Of a stretch of DNA of 64,000 nucleotides, positions 10,722 to 21,636 are shown piece after piece. The stretch is from Brassica napus (lineage: Eukaryota; Streptophyta; Magnoliopsida; Brassicales; Brassicaceae). The translations under genes were made by a program, and so were the position numbers. The stretch covers positions 8,570,335 through 8,634,334 of the forward strand of contig NC_063438.1 in assembly GCF_020379485.1 (NCBI RefSeq), in the 5' to 3' direction. The notes beneath the pieces are model-generated. The model made no database searches, was not told the DNA's origin, and saw only the letters and a list, made by a program, of their open reading frames with translations. Every line of letters begins with the position of its first letter. Position 1 is the stretch's first letter.

Positions 10722-11774
10722 GAGCATCTCCAAAAAGAAACTTTATTTTGAAGTTTCCAAAACTCTATATTTGAAGTTTAAAGGTGTTCTTCTCCAAAAG
10801 CAAAACTTCAAACTCAACTTCAAAACTATTTGTATTTTATAATATGGTCCTTATATTAAAAATAATTAGCAGATATATAAACATATTACAACAATATTAA
10901 TTAATAAAATATTTTATTAAAATATAAAAATTTAAATAAAAATAACTTAATTAATATTGAACTTCAAACAAATACCATATTATTCTATAAAATGATTTTC
11001 GTAATGCATATATGATCTATTAGTGCATATCAAAGTAAAAATGGCTCTCCTCATTTTTACTTTGTAGATTACAAGCTAAAATTTGTTGAAATCAGGTGAT
11101 ATTGATACTTGTAAATACATTAGATCAGAACAAGAAATTAAAAAAGAAACATAAAATATTGCTAAGAGACTAATTTCTTTTCGATGATATTAATACTCGT
11201 GAATATATTCGATATGAACAAGAAAAAATTATACGAAAAATACATCAAAAACAACAACAACAACCATCTTAAGTTACACAAAAAAAATTTGGACAATATT
11301 TGAAAATTTTGAAGTTTCCGGATCAAACTTACCTGACTATTAGTGTTGTTGTAATATTTAAATTTGTGTAATAGTTATGTCTTCATGTAACTTTTTTAAA
11401 AAAATTGTTAATTTCGTTTGGATATTATTATTGTCTAAATCAGTTTAAAATATTTTAAATCTTATTTTAAAGTTTTATTTAATTTTATGTGTAAAATTTA
11501 AAATCTGTAAAAAAATTAAAATATTTATGAGATATATATTTTTAAAAGATTAAAACAATAAAGGAGGAAATATTCATGAATCATAAAAGTGGTGTGTGAT
11601 TGTAGGGACTAAAATGCAAATAAAATATGAAACTTCAAATTTGAAGTTTTGAGTAGTGAAACTTCAAATATAGAGTTTCACTCTTCAAAACTTTAAATTT
11701 GAAGTTTTGAAGTTCCTTTTTGGAGAACAAAAAACTTCATATTTGAAGTTATAGAGTGTCTTTTGGAGATGCTC
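10722..11774. mobile_element. Harbinger-type MITE/non-autonomous element with TTA duplication
   Basis: The left end GAGCATCTCCAAAA and the right end TTTTGGAGATGCTC are perfect inverted copies over 14 bp, flanked by TTA on both sides (10719-10721 and 11775-11777), the target duplication of PIF/Harbinger. The 1053-bp body has no coding capacity. Both ends carry many inverted and direct copies of AACTTCAAATTTGAAGTT-like words. Mobilisation would need a transposase in trans, such as that of the element at the left edge; its terminus shares GAGCATC. Confidence 0.85.
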
Positions 11775-11962
11775 TTACAGCTACTATAAAAGTTAGCATA
11801 TATCATATTTCTTATAATACTATGGCGTCTTACATTATATAATTCCAAATGTTTACAAAATCAAATTTAATACAAACACTTAAGTTAATTTTTTTTATAA
11901 AAGTGTTTAAAATAAAATTTGTTATTTAATATATGCTTAAAAACTATTAAACACTTTACAAA

Positions 11963-12977
11963 TCCCCTATATATTAACTCAGAAACATTACAACTTCTTT
12001 TTGTAGTCACGTGTCATCATTAAGATGATTCTTAGAATCACTAGAAAAATATGTTGGTTCATCTAATTATATAAATTTTTTTTATTAAACTAATAATAAA
12101 TTCACTATCAATGTTCTTTATTATTTCTTTAAATAAAAGTTATGAAATTTCCTAATGTGGTTAAATTATATATGACAATTAATGTTTTTCAATAATATTT
12201 GATAAAAAATAGTGTATCTTCTATCATATTTGTTTAATTTTAATTTATTTAAATAAATTAAACAACCACATTAACCATATAATAAAAATTTGATTTTTGG
12301 TATATGTTATATTTTGAATTTTTGAAAATGACTACAAATTACTAAAACTGTTCAAAGTTTCGCATTCAAATTTTGTGATCCATGATTTAAATTTTTTGTT
12401 ATGAAAAAATACAAATGATTACAAAATCATACAAATAAAAAGTCTAATTTAATTAACTATTAAGATTAAAATAGATATATATTGTTATAAATTAAACTAT
12501 ATACCATATAAAATACATAATTATTTTAATTTTGAAATTTACTTTGAACAATTTTTTAATAAAAGTTTTGAACAAACATTGACAACTTAATTTTTTAAAA
12601 ATTAAAAATTACTGAAACTATTAATTCCACAATGAAAATTTTATTATCAGTAATTTAAATTTTTTGCTATAAAAAATACAAATGATCAAAAAAATCATAT
12701 GAGCAGAAAACATCATTTAATAGACATTAATATTAAAAATATACTATGTATGTTAATATCTTTTAAATTAATTATATATCCTATCAAATAAAAAAATGTT
12801 GTTTGATCAATAAAATTGATTTATATGTTTACACAAGTTTAATTATATATGTAATAGTTACTGGCTTTCAATTATTCAATATATATTTATTATATCATAA
12901 TACATAAAAACATATTATACCTGAAATAATTTATATATATAATGCTCATTCCGCGTAAGGCGCGAGTCTTAATCTAG
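11963..12977 (+). mobile_element. Non-autonomous Helitron, 1.0 kb
   Basis: The 5' terminus is TCCCCTATATATTAAC, preceded by A. The 3' terminus has a short GC hairpin (CGC..GCG around 12952-12963) followed by AATCTAG at 12977 and then T. Insertion between A and T, a TC start, and a CTAG end behind a hairpin are Helitron hallmarks. The interior is AT-rich without ORFs. Confidence 0.8.
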
Positions 12978-13081
12978 TATATATTATTAAAGCCAAAATT
13001 TACCAAGTAAACCTTAGGTCTCACGAGCTCAACAAATGTAACTCTTATAAAATGCACACAAAATATAATGTAAGAGAGTAG

Positions 13082-13772
13082 GTCTGGGCATCGGGTACGG
13101 ATCGGTTCCTTTCAGGTTTTTCGGATCCTAAACAGGACATAACGAGGTATTTAAATTTTTCTGTTAGGATTCAGATCGAATATTTTGGGGTGTCCGGGTC
13201 CATAATTCAAACACCTATAATTTTTGAGCATGTAACGGGTCCGAATTGATTTGGGATTTAGGACTCGAAAGAGACTCAAAATACTGGAAAAACTAAAAAT
13301 ACTGAAACACAAAAGTACCCGAAAACACAAAAAAAATACCCGAAAACATTTAAATCCCAAAAAATCAAAAGTTTACCATAAATCTGACATGAGAAACCAA
13401 AAACACCTAAAAATATTTTGGATACTTCCTAATACCCAAAATATTTTTTTTTAATTTAAAATTTTATCAGAAACTCGAAACTATAATCGTAAACTTGGTT
13501 CAGAAACTTAAAAAGTATTCATAATACCGAAAACACATTTTAAATATCGAATACATATGTCAGAAACCCAAATATTCCTAATATGCACAAAACATTTTAG
13601 ACACTTTGGATACCTGATTGGATCTCGAGTAGGACCCGAAGTCGAATAGAGGCCATGGGTCGAAGAAAAAAATCAAATATGTTCTTTTCTATGGTCTCGG
13701 ACCCAAACCATAACTATATTTCCGAGTCGATTTTTGTTTGGTTTTTCCGGATCCGGTAAAAAGTTTATGCCT
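13082..13772. repeat. Degenerate TIR/MITE repeat
   Basis: The segment begins near TAGGTCTGGGCATCGGGT and ends near GGATCCGGTAAAAAGTTTATGCCTA; the outer bases form an imperfect inverted pair. The interior is rich in CCCGAAAAC and GGATC words, characteristic of a widespread crucifer repeat. No target duplication was found and it contains no intact gene. Borders are approximate. Confidence 0.4.
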
Positions 13773-13817
13773 AAAAAAGTTATATAAGTGTGTACATACA
13801 AAATCTTATATATCCTA

Positions 13818-14390
13818 TGGGTGTGATTGGTAGTGGCTGTGAGTGCTCTCTACAGCCTCATTTCTTTCTAGAGCACTAAATGTACACCAATTTTGATTTC
13901 TATTTTTTTGAAAGCTCACAGCCATTTTAGGAAATCCACAGCACTTCTTTGAATTTATGTTTTTATAATTTCTCTGCAGAGACAAAAACTTACAGCCCAA
14001 ATTTAAAGATTTCTAAAAATTAAAAATCTAAAGCCAAAGCAATAAAAATCACAGCAATGGGTCTGATTTGTAATGGTTGTAGCTTTAAAAATTTTGTTGT
14101 AGAAAAAAATCTGTAAACTTTTTGCTTTGGCTTTAGATTTTATTGCTGTACAAGTTTATGGAAATCACTAAAATTTTGCTTTGGATATTTGGCTCTGCAT
14201 AGCACTTGTAAAGTTGTAGGTTATTTTAAGAGCTGTGGTTTTAAAAAAAAAATTTAAAACTTGATTGCTCTGAATTTGGTGCTGTAGAAATAAATAGGAT
14301 TGTGGACAGCACCTACAGCAACTACCAATCACCCACAATATTTCTACAGTAAAAAAATGAAATCACAACACTTACCAATCAACCCCATAA
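13818..14390. mobile_element. MITE pair, hAT-like, possibly nested
   Basis: The left end GGGTGTGATTGGTAGTGGCT (13818) pairs with AGCAACTACCAATCACCC near 14333. A second, related pair lies inside and beyond: GGGTCTGATTTGTAATGG near 14058 with TTACCAATCAACCCC near 14387. The interior repeats acagc and gctgta words. This looks like two members of one MITE family, one inserted in or beside the other. No clean target duplication was identified. Confidence 0.55.
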
Positions 14391-14665
14391 ACTAATTCAA
14401 AATTCTATAATTTTAAACAAATATCCTTATTCGATATAATGACTTTGTAACATAATAATACACACCAATTTCAATATACTAACTTACAAACTTTGTTTAC
14501 AATTCAGAAAAAAACCCGCCCTTTCATAAATCGAATCAAAATCTAGTTCATATTATTACTCTCGGATCATCGTAACTGAACACCAACAAACAGTTGAGCT
14601 ATATACAAAATTTTGGTTAAAGAGTACTTATAAAATCAGATCAACCGGGAATAACTACAGTTGGT
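14391..14665. other. 3' flank of SERAT2;1, no other gene seen
   Basis: AT-rich DNA immediately downstream (on the minus strand) of the SERAT2;1 stop codon. It presumably holds the 3' untranslated region and polyadenylation signals of that gene; nothing else was recognised. Confidence 0.4.
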
Positions 14666-15721
14666 TTAGATGACATAATCAGACCACTCGGTCAAATACG
14701 AAGTCTGGTCCATACTCAAACCTGGAACCTTATCAACCATTCTCCGATTCTCTTTCCCACCTATCGGTCTCGCCGGGTTTCCAACCGCCGTTGTTCGCGG
14801 CGGCACGTCCTTAAGCACCACCGACCCCGATCCAATCTTAGCTCCCTCTCCGATTGTTATATTCCCTAGTATACAAGTCCCTGCTCCGATCAAGACCCCA
14901 TCCCCGATCTTGGGGTGCCTATCGCCGCACTGTTTCCCTGTTCCTCCCAGCGTCACGCCGTGGAGAATCGAAACGTTGTCTCCAACCACCGCCGTTTCTC
15001 CGATCACCACGGCCGTTGCGTGGTCTAACAGAATCCCTTTTCCGATCTTGGCTCCCGGATGGATGTCGACGGCGAAAGCTTCGGATACTCTGTTTTGGAT
15101 GAGTAAAGCAAGGATCTTTCTGTCTTGGGACCAGAGCTTGTGAGCGATACGATGAGCTTGACAAGCGAGAAAGCCTTTGAAGCTTAGGAAGCAATGGACG
15201 TAGCTTAAGCAAGCTGGGTCTCTTTCCTTTGCTGCTACTAGGTCTTGCTTCACCGACTCCACCATCTCTGGGCTTTCTTCTAAAACGCTGATGAACATCT
15301 CGAAAAGGGTGTTGCTTGGTAAGGTTAAAGTGCTGAGCTTTACCGAGAGAATGTTCGCCAAAGCGGAACCTAACGATGGATGCGATGTAATGGAAGCGTG
15401 ATAGTAGCTTGACAAAATGGGTTCTTGCTCAACGTCGGATTTGGCTTCTTCAAGCATCTTGAGCCAGACATCACCACCGTCCAGGGAGTTAGTGATGGGT
15501 GCTCGTGAAGGGAGATGAACGGGTCGGAAGAGATTCATGTAACAGAACCGAGAGTTGTCTTCATGAGAAAGCTGGGGTTTACATGTTCTGAAAGTGTCGA
15601 TGCAGGGAGCCATTGAATCTTTGTGATTGGAAGAAGAGAGGAGGGAATGGCTGTTATGTGGAGAAGAAGATGAACAGAGCTTATATAGGAGATGGCCACG
15701 GCTTGTGCTGACCGACAACAT
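14666..15721 (-). CDS. SERAT2;1: Serine O-acetyltransferase, plastid type (SERAT2;1)
   Basis: A single-exon gene of 351 residues. It transfers acetyl from acetyl-CoA to serine, giving O-acetylserine for cysteine synthesis. The N-terminal alpha-helical SATase domain is seen in DVWLKMLEEAKSDV through YVHCFLSFKGFLACQAHRIA. The catalytic left-handed beta-helix follows, with hexapeptide turns such as IHPGAKIGKGILLDHATAVV, HGVTLGGTGK and GVLIGAGTCILG. The C-terminus ends in SDYVI; the terminal Ile is what docks into O-acetylserine(thiol)lyase in the cysteine synthase complex. The first 36 residues before MAPCIDTF are rich in Ser, Leu and His and fit a transit peptide; start at the inner Met is the alternative. 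Relatedness is closer to SERAT2;1 (EMFISVLEESPE) than to SERAT1;1. Confidence 0.93.
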   Translation of the reverse strand: MLSVSTSRGHLLYKLCSSSSPHNSHSLLSSSNHKDSMAPCIDTFRTCKPQLSHEDNSRFCYMNLFRPVHLPSRAPITNSLDGGDVWLKMLEEAKSDVEQEPILSSYYHASITSHPSLGSALANILSVKLSTLTLPSNTLFEMFISVLEESPEMVESVKQDLVAAKERDPACLSYVHCFLSFKGFLACQAHRIAHKLWSQDRKILALLIQNRVSEAFAVDIHPGAKIGKGILLDHATAVVIGETAVVGDNVSILHGVTLGGTGKQCGDRHPKIGDGVLIGAGTCILGNITIGEGAKIGSGSVVLKDVPPRTTAVGNPARPIGGKENRRMVDKVPGLSMDQTSYLTEWSDYVI

Positions 15722-15783
15722 GATGCTTAGTAATAGTAATATTCTTTTACTGAACTGAAGTATGTTTTTTTGTGTGGATTTTA

Positions 15784-16658
15784 GGGTTGACGATCTATTT
15801 CCCCCTGAGAAGTATCATATATCACTAGATACACACAGACTTTTGATCCCGTTCTATTTCCCCACAAAATAAAAATTTGAATCCTATATTCCCCCAATTC
15901 GAAAGATCGAGTTCTTTTTCCCCATACCGTCGAAGTTAAACATTGCAATATACATAGGTTTGGATTAACGCCGGTTTACTGTTTATCATTTAACCGTAAT
16001 CTATTGTTGCCCAACAAAAACCGCGATTTAACCGAAAAAGATCCATTTAAGATCCGATTAAAACCTGATTAAAACCCGATTACAACCCAATTGTTATTGG
16101 TTTAACCCGAAAACATAAACCCCCAAATCCCCAGTGTTGTTCATCAACAAAGAAACCCTAGAAAGATTTACCGGCCGATTTTAGTTGATTACAAGTAGAA
16201 AAAATGGAGACGGTCAGTGGAAACACGATTCCTTCTCTTAGAGATGAATCAGACAATGAAAAAGAGATGGAGAGACACGCACCATTGACGACCCACTTGA
16301 AGCTCCAGAAACATCACTCATCTCTCAATTTCTCTTATCTCTCCCACAAATCAATTTTCCCAATTCGATTTTGTTAGGGTTCGTTACTGTAATTGTTTTA
16401 GGAATCGGGGATTTTAAAGACTAGGGTCGGGTTTTCAAACGGGTGTGGTTATGTTAAAAATGGATTTATTTTGGTTAGCTACTGGTTCACCCAAGTAAAC
16501 CATTAAATTCGCCGGTATGGGGAAAAGGAACTCGATCTTTCGAATTAGGGGGATATAGGATTCGAACTTTTATTTTGTGGAGAAATAGAACGGGGTCAAA
16601 AGTCTGTGTGTATCTAGTGATATATGATACTTCTCAGGGGGAAATAGATCGTCAACCC
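15784..16658. mobile_element. Non-autonomous Mutator-like element (MULE-MITE), 875 bp
   Basis: Long inverted termini of about 145 bp (15784-15929 and 16513-16658), both starting GGGTTGACGATCTATTTCC, match with only a few differences. A perfect 9-bp direct repeat, TGGATTTTA, flanks the element at 15775-15783 and 16659-16667. Long TIRs with a 9-bp duplication are diagnostic of Mutator-like elements. No transposase is present. It inserted 62 bp upstream of the SERAT2;1 start codon, separating the gene from its ancestral promoter. Confidence 0.92.
16204..16377 (+). CDS. Small ORF inside the MULE, unknown
   Basis: A 57-codon ORF starting METVSGNTIPSL, placed between the two terminal repeats of the Mutator-like element. 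It is preceded by a stretch resembling a plant 5' leader (AAACCCTAGAAAG). MULEs often carry pieces of host genes, so it could be captured exon sequence, or chance. No family was recognised. Confidence 0.25.
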   Translation: METVSGNTIPSLRDESDNEKEMERHAPLTTHLKLQKHHSSLNFSYLSHKSIFPIRFC

Positions 16659-16667
16659 TGGATTTTA

Positions 16668-17846
16668 TTTTAAAATTGTTGCGTACTATATATATTTGTT
16701 CATGTCTAACGAAAAAAGTTGTTAGGTTAATAATATGACAAGCAACACATGTAAGACGCATTGCAGTTATTATTGTAACTTTGACTTGATTTCCTGTAAT
16801 ATAGTTAGTCTCCTTATCTACTACACATCCTACGGCTCATCAGTCTTCACATGTTTTTTGTGCCACCTACTTCTTTCTTATATCATCAACCTCCTACCAT
16901 GTTTTCTATTTGGATAATTTATATATATTTATTACTTAGATGACTAGTTCAAAGCAAGAAGCAAATATCAAAATAGCTAATGATAGTATTTACATAATTT
17001 GTATATGCGATTTCAATGTGATTTCTGTTGTCCCAGCATTTAGAATTTGCTAACATATGACAAAACATATGAAAATTGGACCCAGTAAAGCTAAGAGAAA
17101 AAAGAGGTTAAATATATTTTTAAAATGGTAGAAAAGGGAAAACGAGATAAAAAGGTGACGTTTGTGACATATGAGTATGTTTGTCCCAAAGTTACGTGAG
17201 GCCATCGCCCTTTGGCTTGAAAACTCCTCCCTTCATTCAAGGTTGCCTGAATCTAATCATATTGCGCACTCTTTTAATTTCTATAACAAATATATCATAC
17301 AGTATGATATCATATCGTATGAAACACACAATAAATCTTTATTTAACTGTTTAATTGTTTCTCAGAGAATATTAACGAAATGTCAAACATACTCTAGGAT
17401 AAAAGCGTGAACGACAGTAGTAAGTATAAGTTTATTTTTAGCAAACAAAAAGTAAGTTTTTTTTTGTGAAAAAGCATGGGATCAAAACAATATACCTTTT
17501 TGAACTTTGGTTATAGTTAATCAAAATTCGCCTAACAAATATTTTAACCACTTTTCACTAGGTAATGTACATGTTTTAAACCAAATAGTAATAGCTTAGT
17601 GCTAAGCAATATTATTTAAATTTCAGAAGCAAACTTAAAATATTTATCAAAACATAAAAGATTTATATTCAACTACATATTGAAAATATATATTAAACTG
17701 GACATTTGAATTAATTAATGATATATATTTATTTTAGGTATTTATTGGGATCTTTGAGTATACATGTAATAAAAGTACAGATGTGAGCAAAATTTTGGGG
17801 AAGAAGAGAAGAGGACGAGACGTGTGAAACTTGAGAGGGTTTATGC
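16668..17846. other. Ancestral SERAT2;1 upstream region, no gene seen
   Basis: AT-rich DNA that was the promoter-proximal flank of SERAT2;1 before the Mutator-like insertion. It holds short ORFs (for example 16735-16917 and 17171-17410) with no recognisable homology and low-complexity composition. No transposon borders were seen. Confidence 0.45.
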
Positions 17847-18565
17847 TAGGGGTGGGCATTTCGGTTATTTTATCGGTTCGGTTCGAGTTCGGTTCGGTTT
17901 AGTTGGTTCGGTTCTAGAATTTTTCCAGCTGAAGTAAATCATAGTTAGTTTGGTTTGGATCGATTTCGGTTCAGTTATGTTTGGTTCGGTTTATATTCGG
18001 TTTGGCTTGTATTCGATTTGGTTTGTACTTCGGTTCGGTTCGATTTAATCGGATTTCTCTTAGTTTATTTATTGTACAAGAAATCATGTTTTAATACATA
18101 CATGTATGGTTGTCATGAAATAATCGCGTTGGACATAATCAAAAATTAAGTATGTAAATTAAATTCAATTTAATTAGACTTGGCTTAGGTTTTAATTTTA
18201 GGGTTTAAAAGTATACGCTATTGAAAAAATTAACATAAAATTATGTGGGCTTAATGACGAATATTACAAAAGTTAGACGAAGTGTCATGGAAATTAAATT
18301 ATATTAGGATTTCCTTCGTGCAAAAGGAAATTACGTGGGCTTAATCTTAGGATTTTAATATCTTACTATTACTAATATTTTTAATTTAAATAACTATAAA
18401 AACACTTCAGTTTATCGGTTCGGTTCGGTTTAAACCGAACTGAACTGAACCGTTCGGGTTGGAAAAATCTCAACTGAAAGATTTGAAATGGACTTTGGTT
18501 TGGTTCGAATCGGTTTTGGTTCAGTCGGTTCGATTCGATCGGTTCGGTTCGGTTTTTTTGCCCAC
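17847..18565. repeat. hAT-like MITE rich in GGTTCGG words
   Basis: The left end TAGGGGTGGGCA and the right end TGCCCAC form a short imperfect TIR. Next to each end are arrays of ggttcggtt or its complement, a common architecture in crucifer hAT-derived MITEs. The right end has decayed after TGCCCAC and no 8-bp duplication could be matched. Confidence 0.55.
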
Positions 18566-18628
18566 TGTGATTCCAACTTGGGAGATATGTCATGGCATCC
18601 GTTTTGTAGTACAATAATTTATGATCTA

Positions 18629-20571
18629 TAGGGCTTCGAATGGTAAAAACGGTTCAAGTGGGACAGATCAATCATATCAAGCGGGACAAATGCAGATTAA
18701 ACAGGTCAAGCGAGATAAGTGCATATCATGGAAATCAAATAGTTTATTACAGTTTTAAATTGTAAAATCAGTTTAACTAAAACAAATTCTATATTTTAAT
18801 AATTAAAATTATAATAGAAATCAAAACACATAATATATAAAAACTTTAACAATTAACATTATACATATCTTTTTTATTAGTGTACATATATAAACTACAA
18901 TACTATATATTTATATAATACATATTATAACTAAAGCCACATATATTATATAAATATAATAATTTAAAATAGATATGAAAATTATCTGATGAAAAAGCTA
19001 AATAGATAACAATATTTTTTGTATTATTAAAATTGTGAGTAACTAAAATGAAAATATAATATTTATATAAGAGGTTTAGATATATTTTGAAATTTAATTA
19101 TCTATGAAATCTGATGAACTGCATATGAACTGCCTCAAATGTGTATCCGAATGGAGGAGCGGGATACACATTTGAGGCAGGAGAACTGCACTTGTTTCCT
19201 CAACCATAAAAATAATATTATTTTATTTATGTTAAATATTATCAATTATAAGAAAATAAACTATAACATATATGTTTCCTTAACTATACATTATATAATT
19301 ATTTAGTATAAACATATATTCTTAGATTATATAAAAATAATATGCATGACTATTTATTATTAAAAATTATATAAAATTGTGAATATGTAATCTACATATA
19401 CATAATTTTCTATTAAAATATTTATAGAATATATAAAATATGCTTATAAAATTCGTTTAAAATAAACTACTATTAAAATGAAAAGATGGAACAATATATT
19501 AAATGTACTTTTGAAATGAAATATTATGTGAATTTAAAAGTGAAAGAAATAAATTAAATGAATATATTTATTGGTAGCAGGAAAAGAAAAAGAAAAGGAA
19601 AAACAAAACAAAAGACAAATGATTCTCATTGGCCCTCAGCATGTTTTTGGTGTCTTTCGTTTCTCTTCTGCAGATTATTAAATCAATGACCAAATTTATT
19701 ATGCATGCAGATTTTCAGATTTTCTTTTGTTCTGCATTTGAAAAATTGAATGGAAAAAAAAATGCAGTTCAATCTGCATTGGTAATGATCTGCATATGTA
19801 CTGCATTTGGACTGTGTTACATTCATAGCCATAACCTTTGTTTGTAAAAGCAGTTCAAACGTGAGATCTGCATGCAGTTCAATATTTTTTTGTCTTTTTG
19901 TGGAAAAGCATAGATCTGCATGCAGATCTCACCCGCCAACATTTGGTGGTGTTGATCTGCTTTTTTTTTGTTTGGTCAATAAATAACTTTGTTACAATAC
20001 ATAACTTTAAAAATATATTTATCTAGTTTTATGAATACAATATTTTTATTTTATTTTATTTCAACTTTTACAATACAAAATTATCATTCTCTACTTATTA
20101 TTTTTTGTCATATAATTTTTAATTTTTATAAATAAGAAAATAAAAAAAAGTATAAGTATCTTATAAAATATTTACAGACATTTCGACCGATCCTATAACA
20201 TCTAAGATATTTGTTTAGATATCTAAGTGTCATTTTTATTATTTTAATATATGATCTATAGTTTTGAACTGATTTTATCATTCATAAGTTATAATAAATT
20301 ATTTGATCTGGTTCTCTCTGCATGATCCGCTTGATCTGCACTTGTGTTGCTTGATCTGCTTGAAATGCTTTTACCCTTCGAAGCCTGTATGGTAGTGAAA
20401 TCTGCATACAGATTTCCTATTTTTTCTCACAAAAAGATAAAAAATATTGATCTGCATACATATCACCTGGTATATATTTTATTAAAAAAAAATGCGAATA
20501 ATAACTTTAAAACAGGAAAACTGTACTTGCGAGTGAACTGCCTTTCTTTCATTACACCATTCAGACACTTA
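18629..20571. repeat. Degenerate fold-back/MITE cluster
   Basis: It begins with TAGGGCTTCGAATGGTAA, the same terminus family as the repeats at 55632 and 56056, and seems to end near ACACCATTCAGACAC (about 20560-20575). The interior repeats gaactgc, ctgcat and gatctgcatgcagatc. It includes a perfect 19-bp hairpin at 19130-19180. No coding capacity was recognised; borders are approximate. Confidence 0.4.
19130..19180. repeat. Perfect 19-bp inverted repeat (hairpin)
   Basis: Arms 19130-19148 and 19162-19180 are exact reverse complements (CTGCCTCAAATGTGTATCC) around a 13-base spacer that contains GAATGG. It sits inside the MITE cluster. Confidence 0.85.
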
Positions 20572-21636
20572 GTTTGACTTTTACCACTACTACTAGTCTA
20601 CTACTACAATACAATACTACTACCTACACATTGAAAAGGATTACAGGTGAAAGGATCTTTGTAAGTGGATATTGCACCTTTATGCACGCATTGATAGTGA
20701 CAGATTTTATTCGCCTAATATTTACCATAGTTCTAAATTAATCATTAAGGTTAGTACAAAACTACAAATCCACTAATCTGTCTAATTTCTTTGGTTTTTA
20801 TATATGTAATTTTGATAAGGGATATTCTCTCAAATAGTTTCTTTTTTTAAATTTTTGTCATAAAAATAGACTTTAAAAAAAATGATCAAATTATCTTTTT
20901 TTTTTAAAATTTTTTTTATATTTATATTTTATATTTCTAAATTTGAAACATTATCCTAAAATATCATCCCTTAACTCTAAATCTAAGTCTGGATTAGTTA
21001 ACCATAGGATAAAAATCTCACTCCTTAACTTTAATAAAACTTATTTTGATCATTTTTTCAATTTAGAACTATTTTTGTGACAAAAATTTAAAAAACATTA
21101 TCTTAAGAAATTTATCTTTTGATAATTCATCAAAATAAATTTATAATTAAACCCACAAACTAAAATATCTTATAGAAATTAAATCAATAATTCGTTACAC
21201 TCTAAACCTACTCCAAATAATAGTCGCTAGTCATATACCATCCTCTAGCGATTTCTTGAACATTATTTACTCTCACAATACATATAAAATTATAAATAGA
21301 CGTTTCAACCAATTAACTTCTCAAAGTTCATAATCATTATTCATTTGGTAATCAACCAAAACAGATTAGAAAAAAAAATATTTGCTAACTAAATTAAAAA
21401 TAAAATTTCATTTTGGTTCCTTGGAAAAGCTTCACTTTGTTAAACCGAGACAAAGGTCAAAAGAGGTAAAAATCGGGTAAAAAAACATAACATTTTCATG
21501 AGGAAGACACGATTTGCAGTTGTTAAGTTTACCCCTCAGCGAAGAACAGCAGCTTCTGTTCGCTGTGTTTTATGGTGTAATGAATCAAAGAGGATATAAT
21601 CGTCTCTAACTATACATAAAATGTTTTATGATCCTT
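20572..21636. other. Intergenic AT-rich DNA downstream of TIM50
   Basis: No gene seen. The segment 20870-21110 has words such as TTAACTCTAAATCTAAG and multiple T runs, found in common plant intergenic repeats. The part nearest 21636 should include the TIM50 3' untranslated region. Confidence 0.4.

Noticed and set aside
14854..15143. Plus-strand and alternate-frame ORFs over SERAT2;1
   Set aside because: Shadows of the acetyltransferase beta-helix coding.
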